Made by a program: the position numbers and the translations under genes. The notes below the pieces were generated by a model. That model made no database searches. It saw only the letters and a list, made by a program, of their open reading frames with translations, and was not told the DNA's origin. Below are positions 33,645 through 44,364 of a stretch of 64,000 nt of DNA, one piece after another (the stretch's first letter is position 1; every line of letters starts with the position of its first letter). The stretch comes from Phoenix dactylifera (Eukaryota > Streptophyta > Magnoliopsida > Arecales > Arecaceae): positions 7,543,194-7,607,193 of the forward strand of contig NC_052405.1 in assembly GCF_009389715.1 (NCBI RefSeq), read 5' to 3'.

Positions 33645-35426
33645 ATGGCCTCCATCACCAGCTCCGGCCTCCTGCACCCATCTTCAGCCCCGAGCAAAGA
33701 AGAAGACCGCCGCGGCCGTGTGATCTTTGATCCCTTTCTCCTCCAGAAAGAAACCAACGTGCCCAAAGAATTCCTCTGGCCGCAGTCCGAGAGGCCTGAT
33801 TGTTTGGAAGAAGTCCAGGCCCCAGTGGTAGACCTCAAAGGATTTCTCCAAGGAGATGAGTCGTCCACCCGTCGTGCTGCTGAGATCATCCGACAAGCCT
33901 GCCTCGCCCATGGCTTCTTCCAGGTAATCAACCACGGCATCGACCCGTCTCTCTGTCGTGACGCGATGAGAAATGCGGACGAACTTTTCAAACTCCCCCT
34001 GGAGACCAAGCTCAAGATCCAGCGACAGCGTGGGAGCTTTTGGGGCTACACCGGAGCCCATGCCGATCGCTTTTCCTCCAAGCTGCCCTGGAAGGAGACG
34101 CTCTCCTTCGGCTATGATAACGTTGGATCTAAGAATGGCGTCGTCAGCTACTTCGTGTCCAGCCTTGGGAAGGATTTTGAGCCAACGGGGTATTATATAT
34201 ATACGCTGTGATTCTTAGAGCACGCTACTTTGGATTTTTCCAGTCTGAAGGTATCCATTAATTTATAACATTTGGTTTCTTTATCGCAGATGGGTCTACG
34301 AGAGATATTTTGGAGCTATGAAAGAGTTGTCTCTGAGGATCATAGATCTTTTGGCGATCAGTTTGGGGGTGGATCGAGAGTATTTCCGAGAATACTTCGA
34401 GGACGGGGAGTCGGTGTCGAGATGCAACTACTATCCGTCGTGCCAAGTGCCGGAGGTGGTGCTTGGGACGGGGCCGCATAACGATCCGAACGGGCTCACG
34501 CTGCTGCTTCAAGACCAAGTGGGAGGGTTGGAGGTGTTCACGGATGGCAAATGGCAAGCATTAAACCCGCAGCCGGACGCGCTGGTGATCAACATTGGTG
34601 ACACATTCATGGTATGCATTCTATTTTATTTCACAAAGAAAAGAGGAACTTTAAATATTGGATGAAATGAATGGAAGAATAAAGGAACACATGAAAAGTA
34701 CGTATAAATAGTGAGGGGCGGGGAGTCGGGAATCACTTGCCTTGGATTATAATGGCTCAAGCATACGAGCAAGGCAATTAAGAAACTTAAATTGTTGGAT
34801 GAAATAACTAGAAAAAAAAGGAATGCCTTCATTATTTTTTTTTTCAAAAAATTAGGGATATCTTAATTTGTTGGGTTGAGAGATATCTTAATTTGTTGGA
34901 TTTAGATAGTTACAATAGAGAGAGAGAGAGAGAGAGGATATAGTTGCATTGTGTTTAATGACTTTCGAGTCCACTTGGTAATCACTTTGTGAGGCTTTTG
35001 AAAAGTGCCAAAATAACATCAAGATAAATGAAATTTGGTGCATGCAATCAAGATAATCTTTAGTTGGAAAAATGACTTCATACATGTTCATCTATTCGGC
35101 CTATTAATATTCATACACGCCACACATCTTTTCTTTGTTGTCTATTTAATTTGCAGGCTTTAACCAATGGAATATACAAGAGTTGCTTGCACCGAGCGGT
35201 GGTTAACCCGCAACTCAAGAGGCAATCAGTAGTCTTTTTTCTGTGCGCAAGAGGCGACAGAGTGATCCGACCCCCAGAGGCACTGGTGAGCCAAGAGAAT
35301 CCACGCAAGTATCCAGACTTCACCTGGTCGGAGCTGCTGAGCTTCACTCAAAACTGCTATAGAGTCGACCGTGAAACCCTACAATGCTTCGCCCAACATC
35401 TTTTATCCTCCAAAGCAACAGAATAG
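33645..35426 (+). CDS. GA20ox: Gibberellin 20-oxidase, copy B
   Basis: Same structure as copy A: exons 33645-34189, 34290-34611, 35157-35426, 378 residues, no stop or frameshift. LPWKET, NYYPSCQ, iron ligands H245/D247/H301 and R311-Q-S313 are kept. It differs from copy A at 14 residues: V88A, L132F, I153L, K219E, T249N, S307P, I314V, K321R, K324R, N351S, A359V, G361R, Q370H, K378E. T249N lies two residues after the iron ligand D247. Nine changes fall in the last 89 residues. The gene is probably functional in sequence, but its surroundings are altered: a large nested insertion about 440 bp upstream, and a Gypsy element starting 105 bp after the stop. Its poly(A) signal AATAAA (35515-35520) ends 11 bp before the LTR. 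Confidence 0.92.
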
Positions 35427-35531
35427 CTCCAGCCTTGGATTTCGAGGCAACCCAGAGGGCTTATAGATGTGGATGATATTTGAATCAATCATATGCAGAT
35501 GTGGATGATATTTGAATAAATCATATGTTAC

Positions 35532-36099
35532 TGTTACGGGGGAACTTAGCCACCATGCCCCACGTGACCGGCACGCGCGCCCAGGAAGACTACGGCCCCA
35601 AGTCGGCAATCTCTTGACAACAACAGACTGTTTCCCTGAGGCACGCCGCGGCCCCCTGCTCCACTACTCCCTGCAACGGCCGTATCCGGCGCTGCCCCAC
35701 GATCCCCTGTAACAGCCGTACAAAGCGGAGCTCCACTACGCCCTGCCATGGCCGTACCCAGCGCTGCCCCACGACGCCCTGTAACGACCATGTCAGTGGC
35801 AACCCCATCGGGCCACACGATGACCAATCCCCAGAAAAACCCCCCAGCCTGATATATATGCGGCTGGGGGGGAAGGGGGAGGGTAAGCAAGATTTTTCAG
35901 AGTATTATCTTACCTGCTACCTCTCCTTCTCCTTCGATCTCCCCTAACTTGATCGTCGGAGGGCCCCCACTACCCCGGTGGTGGTGCAAGGCTTGCTTGC
36001 AGGTTTCCCGGCGGAAGGTGGAGCGCAACCGAAGTAATTCCAAGGGAACCCCGTTCACACCGCTGTGCCAATCGTTCTCGGTTTGGACCCCCAGCAACA
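35532..36099 (+). repeat. Gypsy 5' LTR
   Basis: 568 bp. TATATATGCGG (about 35852) is a likely TATA box. It lacks 162 bp of internal repeats that are present in the 3' LTR. TTGGCGCTAGAGG directly follows it as candidate primer-binding site; I could not match it fully to a tRNA. Confidence 0.9.
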
Positions 36100-36139
36100 G
36101 TTGGCGCTAGAGGAAGGGACGGATCTCAGAGCGATCGTA

Positions 36140-39100
36140 ATGGCACGGCGAGGTGGTCGTGGAGCTTCCAATGCTTCCGGTCGCGGGGCCTCTTGCGCCT
36201 CTGGCCGGAGGGCCGCTGCATCTCCAACACATTCTCAGCAACACTCCACCTCCCCACCGCCCGTTCAGACGGTCGAAGCCGCCCAGTTCGACCAGCTAAC
36301 CCAGCAGGTTCGCACCCTCGCGGAGGCGGTGCAGAATCTGCAGGGTGCGATGTCCCGGGCGCCACAGCGGGCTCAGGAGCCGCCGCTGCCTGAGCGTTCG
36401 CCTGTCCTCCTCAACCCGCGCTCCTTCCTCTCCCATGGGGAGGAGCGCCGGCGCGAGGAGGATTCTCGAGCACGCTCCATTCTGCCGGGACCTTCCCGCC
36501 GGAGCTGCGCGGGGTCCGAGAGGCGGGCCCGGGCGCGTTCCCAGACCCCCCAGTCCTCGAGGAACCCGCGCTCCAGTCGGTCCCCCTCTCGCCGCCCCTT
36601 GTCTCCCACCCACCGGTCGCGCTCCCTGGACCGGCGGGTGGACGATCTCCACCGACAACTCCAGGTCCTGAAGGGCCATTCCAAAGATCCCTTCGCCGAC
36701 TTAGAGATCTCCTCCCAGCCGGCGCTTGCCTCGAGGATCCTGCGGACCCCGAATCCGCCGGGGTTCAAAATGCCGGCGATCGAGCCCTATGACGGGGCGG
36801 CGGACCCGCGGGATCACGTCGAGAGTTTCAGGACCCTTATGCTCCTCCACGGAGCATCAGATCCCCTTCTCTGCAAGGCTTTTCCGGCAACCCTCCGTGG
36901 CCCGGCGAGGGCGTGGTTCGCCGAGCTGGAGGCTGACTCAATCCGGTCCTTCGACCAGTTCACTCGCCTCTTCATCACTCATTTCGCCGTCAGTAGCCGG
37001 CGGCGACTGGTCTCCGACTCCCTCTTTGATGTCCGGCAAAACGAGGGAAAAAGCCTGCGGGATTATCTTACCCGCTTCAACAAGGCTACGCTGGAGGTCC
37101 GGAACCTGAGTCAGGAAGTAGCTCTTTCAGCCCTGAAGCGTGGCTTCCGGAAGGGCAGACTCACCTTCTCCATGGACAAACGCCTGCCGCGGAGCTTCCC
37201 AGAGCTGTTGTCCCGGGCGAACCAGTATGCGGACACCGAGGAGGCGGCCGCCCACCGGAGCAAGGAGGCCGCCGAGATCCCTCCAAAGCTTGGGAAGAAA
37301 AGGCGGAAAGAGGCACGCCAGAGGAGGAGCCCGACGCCCCAGCGTCGGCGCAGAAGCCCGTCGCCGGCGAAGAACCACGGCGCCCCACGCCCTCGTTCTC
37401 CGCCCCGACGTTTCAACCGGTACACCCCTCTCCTGACTCCCCGGACCCAGATCCTTATGGAGATCAAGGGGCGGGAGGATCTCCCGGCCCCGAGACAGAT
37501 GCGGAGGATCCCTGGGAAGAGGCCCTCCCGGGCGTACTGTGAGTACCACCGAGACCACGGCCACGACACAGAAGACTGCTTCCAGCTTCGGGACGAGATC
37601 GAGGCTCTCATCCGCCGGGGGCGTCTCGGTCGATATGTGAGCGACCGACGTCCCCCCGCAGACCCGCGTCCGGCCGACCCGGCTCCCTCGGAGCCTCGGG
37701 AGCAGAATCGACCCGTTGCGGGCGTGATCCACACTATCACTGGGGGCTGCCCCCGGCCCGTGAGGAACGCAGGGGGCTTGACGGAAGCGTCAGCGGCGGC
37801 CGTCGCAAAGAGGCAGAGGGTCGGCAATGTAATCACCTTTAGTGATGAGGATGTAAAGGGGGTTCAGACCCCCCACGATGACGCCATGGTGATCTCCCTC
37901 ACTATGGCAAACTATGATGTAAGGCGTGTTCTTGTGGATAGTGGAAGCTCAGCTGATATCTTGTTTTACGAGGCCTTCCAAAAGATGGGCTTGTCCAGAC
38001 AATTGTTGCACAAAATATCCACCCCCCTCATAGGATTCACCGGTGATGCTGTCCCGGCGGAAGGCGTCGTTGAGCTGCCTGTGACTGCGGGCGTCGCACC
38101 CGCAGAAGCCACGGTGCGACTCGGATTCTTGGTCGTCCGTGTTCCCTCGGCCTACAACGCTATCCTCGGACGACCCGGGCTAAACGCCCTTCGCGCGGTA
38201 GTCTCCACATATCACTTGCTCATGCGGTTTCCCACGGCGGTCGGGATCGGGGAGGTCCGAGGTGACCAACCGACCGCACGGCAATGTTTCTTAGCGACCC
38301 TCAAAGGGAAGAAGCCCGCAGAAGCCCTAAGCGTCGAGTCCCTTGATGCCAGAGACGAGGTGGCCTTGCGGCAAGGGGAGCCGGCCGAGGGTGTGATCGA
38401 AGTTCCCCTCGAGGAAGGCCGCCGGGACCGGGCGGTCCGGGTCGGCGCCAATCTCGACCCGGGAGCTCGGGCCCGATTGGTGGAATTCCTCCGAGCCAAT
38501 GCCGATGTATTTGCCTGGTCGGCGGCCGATGTACCTGGGATCGACCCGGAGGTCATTTCTCACGCCCTCAACGTCGACCCGACCCACAAGCCAGTGAAAC
38601 AGAAGAAGAGACACTGTGCCCCGGATCGGATCCGGGTGGTCGACCAGGAGGTAGACAAGCTCTTGGAGGCAGGATTCATAAGGGAGGTAAGTTACCCCGA
38701 GTGGCTGGCAAATGTCGTACTTGTCCGGAAGGCGAGCGGGAAGTGGAGGATGTGTGTCGACTATACCGACCTGAACAAGGCGTCCCCTAAGGATAGCTTT
38801 CCGCTTCCGCGGATAGACCAACTGGTCGACGCGACTTCCGGATATCAGCTGCTGTCTTTCATGGACGCCTTCTCCGGTTACAACCAGATAATGATGGCCC
38901 CACAGGACGAGGAGAAAACTACCTTTATAACAGACCGGGGGCTGTACTGCTACAAGGTAATGCCCTTCGGTCTGAAGAATGCTGGCGCCACTTACCAGCG
39001 CCTCGTCAACAAAATCTTCAAAGAGCAAATCGGCCGGAACATGGAGGTGTACGTGGACGATATGCTGGTGAAGAGCCGCCAGGCAGACCAGCACATTGTG

Positions 39101-41501
39101 GATCTGGAGGAGACTTTCACCACCTTACGGAAGTTTCGCATGAAGCTGAACCCAGCGAAGTGCGCCTTTGGCGCTTCGGCCGGGAGGTTCCTCGGTTTCA
39201 TTGTCAACCAGCGGGGTATCGAAGCCAACCCGGACAAAATCAAGGCCATCCAAGGTATGTCCCCTCCGACCAAAGTGAAGGAGGTTCAGGAGCTCGCTGG
39301 AAGGGTCGCCGCGCTCGGACGATTTGTGGCAAAATCGGCCGAACGCTGCCAACCATTCTTCAAGGTGTTAAAACGCCCGAAAGACTTCCTCTGGACGGCT
39401 GAATGTCAAGCAGCATTCGACCAGCTCAAGGAATACCTGGCGTCTCCTCCCCTACTGTCCAAGCCGCAAGAAGGGGAGATGCTCTACCTCTATCTGGCGG
39501 TCTCCCCAACCGCGGTCAGTGCGGTGCTGGTTCGGGAAGAGGCAAAGCTCCAGAAGCCTGTGTACTACATCAGCCGGGTCCTACGGGATGCCGAGACGCA
39601 GTATACGAAGGCTGAAAAGATCGCCTTCGCGCTGCTGACCGCGACCAGGAGGCTCCGCCCCTATTTCCAGGCCCATTCTGTCACCCTCTTAACTGATCAA
39701 CCACTACGACAGATCCTCAGCAATCCCGAGAATGCGGGACGGCTGGTGAAGTGGGCAGTAGAACTCGGTGAGTTCGACATCCGCTACCAGCCTCGACCCG
39801 CCATCAAGGCCCAGGTGCTCGCGGACTTCCTCGCTGAGTGCACGGTGCAGGAGGCGGAACCTAGACCGTCGGAAACGCCCAGCCTCGACCTCCCGACCTG
39901 GACGCTTCACATCGATGGGTCGTCGAACCCCGAGGGTGGAGGGGCCGGGCTGGTCCTTACTAGTCCTGATGGAGTGATAGCCGAGTATGCCTTGAGGTTT
40001 GGATTTCCAGTGACCAACAACGAGGCGGAGTACGAGGCCTAGTCGCGGGACTCAAACTCACCGGGGAGCTCGGCATCCGGCGTTTGAAGGTCTTCACCGA
40101 CTCCCAGCTGGTGGTCGGGCAGGTCCGTGGGGAGTTCGAGGCCCGGAGCCCGACCATGCAGAACTACGTCCGGAAGGTGCAAGCGCTCATTCCCGACCTC
40201 GGCAGCGTCGACCTCCAGCAGGTCCCCAGAAGCGAAAATGCCAGGGCCGACAGGTTGTCCCGCTTGGTGGGCGCAGAGGCGCACAACCTGTCGAGGGCAA
40301 TATACCTGGAGACCCTGGATGCCCCAAGCATCGGCGAGGCTGGGGCGGTGATGGCATCCGGAGCCGTCTTGGATGGACCCGCTCGTCGCCTACCTCGCCG
40401 AAGGGATCCTCCCTGAAGACGAAGATCAAGCTCGGCGACTTGTCAAGAAGTCCGCCCACTACGTACTCTATGAAGGAAGGCTGTATCGGGCCTCGTTCAC
40501 CGCCCCCCTCTTAAGGTGCCTCCGCCCCTTGGAGGCGGCCTACGTCCTCGGCGAAGTCCACGAGGGCGTCTGCGGATCGCACTTGGGGGCTAGGTCCTTG
40601 GCGCACAAGATCATGAGGCAAGGCTATTATTGGCCTACCTTGTTGGAGGACTCGAAGGATCACGTACGGAAATGCGACGCCTGCCAGCGCCCCGCCAACG
40701 TCTAGAGAGTCCCTTCTGTCCTCTTGGCACCAATCACCGCACCCTGGCCCTTCGCACAGTGGGGAATGGATATCCTCGGACCATTTTCCGTCGCTTCCGC
40801 CCAGCGGAAATTCTTGATTGTTGCAATCGACTACTTCACCAAGTGGGTGGAGGCAGAGCCGCCGGCCACTATCACGGAGGCGCAAGTCCGGAAGTTCGTG
40901 AAGAAAAACATCATTGTCCGATTTGGGGTACGCCGGGTCCTCATCTCGGATAATGGACGACAGTTCGACAACAAGCATTTCCGTGACTTCTGCGAGGAGT
41001 TCGGGATCGAGCATCGGTTCACATCTGTGTCGCATCCCCAAACCAACGGTGAGGCCGAGGTGACAAATCGGACAATCCTCCAAGGAGTTAAGGCGCGAAT
41101 CGGTCGGACGAGGCAAGCTTGGGTCGAAGAACTCGAGAACGTCCTTTGGGCGTACCGGACCACGCATCGGACCCCTGCCGGGGAGATGCCTTTCGGCCTA
41201 ACCTATGGCACGGAAGCGGTCGTCCCCGTGGAGCTCGGACTCCCCTTTGTCCCGGGTGGCCGCGCACCGACCCGAGGCCAATTCGGAGCAGCTCCGAGGG
41301 AACCTGGACCTCTTGGGAGAAGCGAGGGAAATGGCGCAGGTCCTGGGCACTCCTCGCAAGCAGCAACTGGCCGGTCCGATTTCCCAGGTAACGCCTCAAT
41401 TAGCATTTAATGGCCTTCTGGTGTTCCCCAGGCGACGCTTCGAGAGGAGGAGAAACACGATCGCAGCTGGCCACGGAGAAACCCCGTCGAGCGGCAAGTG
41501 A
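36140..41501 (+). pseudogene. Gypsy gag-pol polyprotein, broken in pol
   Basis: Frame open 36065-40042; the likely start is the ATG at 36140, outside the LTR. Order: Arg/Ser-rich region; gag (KMPAIEPYDGAADPRDHVES, FAVSSRRRLVSDSLF); a Cys/His cluster CEYHRDHGHDTEDC; aspartic protease (VLVDSGSSADILF, about 37931); reverse transcriptase (MCVDYTDLNKASPKDSFPLP; YVDDML near 39050); RNase H; archaeal-type RNase H from LHIDGSSNPEGGGAGL (about 39905). Breaks: a single-base frameshift at about 40036-40042 in a C run; a compensating shift near 40360-40375; a nonsense TAG at 40703-40705 after the integrase HHCC zinc region; and a shift near 41245 after the integrase core (catalytic D and E in ISDNGRQF and NGEAEVTNRT). 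The element as sequenced is not autonomous. Confidence 0.9.
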
Positions 41502-41512
41502 CAGGCGCGTGG

Positions 41513-41886
41513 CCAACGAGCGGAATTCCCCGAGGCTCGGCCCTCGGATGCCAGGCTAACCCGATGATCATCCCGGGAGCAGACTAGCCTGAAGTCCCGA
41601 CCGGTCGCCTCGGCTTGCGCCAGCCTTGGCCGACCAACGAGCGGAATTCCCCGAGGCTCGGCCCTCGGATGCCAGGCTAACCCGATGATCATCCCGGGAG
41701 CAGACTAGCCTGAAGCCCCGACCGGTCGCCTCGGCTTGCGCCAGCCTTGGCCGACCAACGAGCGGAATTCCCCGAGGCTCGGCCCTCGGATGCCAGGCTA
41801 ACCCGATGATCATCCCGGGAGCAGACTAGCCTGAAGCCCCGACCGGTCGCCTCGGCTTGCGCCAGCCTTGGCCGACCAACGAGCGG
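41513..41886 (+). repeat. 121-bp tandem repeat, three copies
   Basis: Units 41513-41633, 41634-41754, 41755-41875, nearly identical, each starting CCAACGAGCGGAATTCC. A fourth start passes into the 46-bp array. It lies downstream of the integrase in the Gypsy interior. Confidence 0.92.
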
Positions 41887-43446
41887 AATTTCCTGAGACC
41901 TAACCCTCGGATGCCTGGCCTAGCGCCGGAAGAATTTCCTGAGGCCTAACCCTCGGATGCCTGGCCTAGCGCCGGAAGAATTTCCTGAGGCCTAACCCTC
42001 GGATGCCTGGTCTAGCGCCGGAAGAATTTCCTGAGGCCTAACCCTCGGATGCCTGGCCTAGCGCCGGAAGAATTTCCTGAGGCCTAACCCTCGGATGCCT
42101 GGCCTAGCGCCGGAAGAATTTCCTGAGGCCTAACCCTCGGATGCCTGGCCTAGCGCCGGAAGAATTTCCTGAGGCCTAACCCTCGGATGCCAGGTCTAGC
42201 GCCGGAAGAATTTCCTGAGGCCTAACTCTCGGATGCCTGGCCTAGCGCCGGAAGAATTTCCTGAGGCCTAACCCTCGGATGCTTGGTCTAGCGCCGGAAG
42301 AATTTCCTGAGGCCTAACCCTCGGATGCCTGGCCTCGCGCCGGAAGAATTTCCTGAGGCCTAACCCTCGGATGCCTGGCCTGGCGCCGGAAGAATTTTCT
42401 GAGGCCTAACCCTCGGATGCCTGGCTTAGCGCCGGAAGAATTTCCTGAGGCCTAACCCTCGGATGCCTGGCCTAGCGCCGGAAGAATTTCCTGAGGCCTA
42501 ACCCTCGGATGCCTGGCCTAGCGCCGGAAGAATTTCCTGAGGCCTAACCCTCGGATGCCTGGCCTAGCGCCGGAAGAATTTCCTGAGGCCTAACCCTCGG
42601 ATGCCTGGCCTAGCGCCGGAAGAATTTCCTGAGGCCTAACCCTCGGATGCCTGGCCTGGCGCCGGAAGAATTTCCTGAGGCCTAACCCTCGGATGCCTGG
42701 CCTGGCGCCGGAAGAATTTCCTGAGGCCTAACCCTCGGATGCCTGGCCTGGCGCCGGAAGAATTTCCTGAGGCCTAACCCTCGGATGCCTGGCCTGGCGC
42801 CGGAAGAATTTCCTGAGGCCTAACCCTCGGATGCCTGGCCTAGCGCCGGAAGAATTTCCTGAGGCCTAACCCTCGGATGCCTGGCCTAGCGCCGGAAGAA
42901 TTTCCTGGGCCTAACCCTCGGATGCCTGGTCTAGCGCCGGAAGAATTTCCTGAGGCCTAATCCTCGGATGCCTGGCCTGGTGCCGGAAGAATTTCCTGAG
43001 GCCTAACCCTCTGATGCCTGGCCTAGCGCCGGAAGAATTTCCTGAGGCCTAACCCTCGGATGCCTGGCCGAGCGCCGGAAGAATTTCCTGAGGCCTAACC
43101 CTCGGATGCCTGGCCTGGTGCCGGAAGAATTTCCTGAGGCCTAACCCTCGGATGCCTGGCCTGGTGCCGGAAGAATTTCCTGAGGCCTAACCCTCGGATG
43201 CCTGGCCTAGCGCCGGAAGAATTTTCTGAGGCCTAACCCTCGGATGCCTGGCCTGGTGCCGGAAGAATTTCCTGAGGCCTAACCCTCGGATGCCTGGCCT
43301 GGCGCCGGAAGAATTTTCTGAGGCCTAACCCTCGGATGCCTGGCCTAGCGCCGGAAGAATTTCCTGAGGCCTAACCCTCGGATGCCTGGCCTGGTGCCGG
43401 AAGAATTTCCTGAGGCCTAACCCTCGGATGCCTAGCCTAGCGCCGA
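41887..43446 (+). repeat. 46-bp minisatellite, about 34 copies
   Basis: Unit AATTTCCTGAGGCCTAACCC plus TCGGATGCCTGGCCTAGCGC plus CGGAAG. Copies vary mainly at CTAGCG/CTGGCG/CTGGTG; one unit near 42905 lacks 2 bp. The unit resembles the first part of the 121-bp repeat (CGGAATTCCCCGAGG...CTCGGATGCCAGG), so it probably arose from it by shortening and amplification. Confidence 0.93.
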
Positions 43447-43635
43447 ATCGACGCCATTAAGGAAGGATGTCCGCCGAAATCCGCAGACCGCCAGATCAGC
43501 GACAACCGCCATACGCCATAAAGAAGGCGGGGAGCTCGGAGCGCGCACGCCTTTCCGAGGGATGGCGGCAATCTCGAAGCGTCACTCCCTTCACCCGTTC
43601 CCCTCCTGGTTCCAGGCTCGGAAGTGGGGGGCTAC
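43447..43635 (+). other. Gypsy 3' spacer and polypurine tract
   Basis: Spacer between the minisatellite and the 3' LTR. GGAAGTGGGGGGCTAC (about 43620-43635), directly before the LTR, is the likely polypurine tract. Confidence 0.6.
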
Positions 43636-44364
43636 TGTTACGGGGGAACTTAGCCACCATGCCCCACGTGACCGGCACGCGCGCCCAGGAAGACTACGGC
43701 TGCCCCTTGATCCAGCAATCCGACCTCGGGTCGGATATCTTCGGCTCCGCAGCCCGACCCCGAGTCGGCTGCCCCTTGATCCAGCAATCCGACCTCGGGT
43801 CGGATATCTTCGGCTCCGCAGCCCGACCCCGAGTCGGCTGCCCCTTGATCCAGCAATCCGACCCCAAGTCGGCAATCTCTTGACAACAACAGACTGTTCC
43901 CCTGAGGCACGCCGCGGCCCCCTGCTCCACTACTCCCTGCAACGGCCGTATCCGGCGCTGCCCCACGATCCCCTGTAACAGCCGTACAAAGCGGAGCTCC
44001 ACTACGCCCTGCCATGGCCGTACCCAGCGCTGCCCCACGACGCCCTGTAACGACCATGTCAGTGGCAACCCCATCGGGCCACACGATGACCAATCCCCAG
44101 AAAAACCCCCCAGCCTGATATATATGCGGCTGGGGGGAAGGGGGAGGGTAAGCAAGATTTTCCAGAGTATTATCTTACCTGCTACCTCTCCTTCTCCTTC
44201 GATCTTCCCTAACTTGATCGTCGGAGGGCCCCCACTACCCCGGTGGTGGTGCGAGGCTTGCTTGCAGGTTTCCCGGCGGAAGGTGGAGCGCAACCGAAGT
44301 AATTCCAAGGGAACCCCGTTCACACCGCTGTGCCAATCGTTCTCGGTTTGGACCCCCAGCAACA
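43636..44364 (+). repeat. Gypsy 3' LTR
   Basis: 729 bp; same ends as the 5' LTR, with 162 extra bp made of 69-bp repeats. Confidence 0.92.
43700..43873 (+). repeat. 69-bp repeats in the 3' LTR only
   Basis: Units 43700-43768 and 43769-43837 are identical, and a partial third runs 43838-43873. Each holds CCGACCTCGGGTCGGATATC and CCCGACCCCGAGTCGG, imperfect palindromes. In the 5' LTR the sequence passes directly from GACTACGG to CCCCAAGTCGG. Confidence 0.92.

Larger units (their letters stand above)
35532..44364 (+). mobile_element. Ty3/Gypsy (Tat-type) LTR retrotransposon
   Basis: 8.8 kb, GC-rich, unlike its AT-rich surroundings. 5' LTR 35532-36099 (568 bp) and 3' LTR 43636-44364 (729 bp), both TGTTACGGGG...CAGCAACA. 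The target-site duplication GTTAC lies at 35527-35531 and 44365-44369. The interior encodes gag, protease, reverse transcriptase/RNase H, a second (archaeal-type) RNase H and integrase, in the domain order of the Tat lineage, followed by about 1.9 kb of tandem repeats. The aligned LTR parts differ by four substitutions and one G, so insertion was recent. It split the 3' flank of GA20ox copy B: sequence resumes at 44370 exactly where it left off. Confidence 0.93.

Noticed and set aside
36065-36139. Gypsy gag start at 36065
   Set aside because: This ATG lies inside the 5' LTR; the in-frame ATG at 36140, after the candidate primer-binding site, is the more likely start.
41396-41813. Repeated minus-strand frames giving the same peptide
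   Set aside because: They are translations of the 121-bp tandem repeat, not genes.
41887-43446. CRISPR-like regular repeat array
   Set aside because: Units are contiguous with no unique spacers, inside a plant retrotransposon: a minisatellite.
43467-44362. Long open frames on both strands in the Gypsy 3' region
   Set aside because: They read through GC-rich LTR repeats; no domain, and stops are rare only because of base composition.
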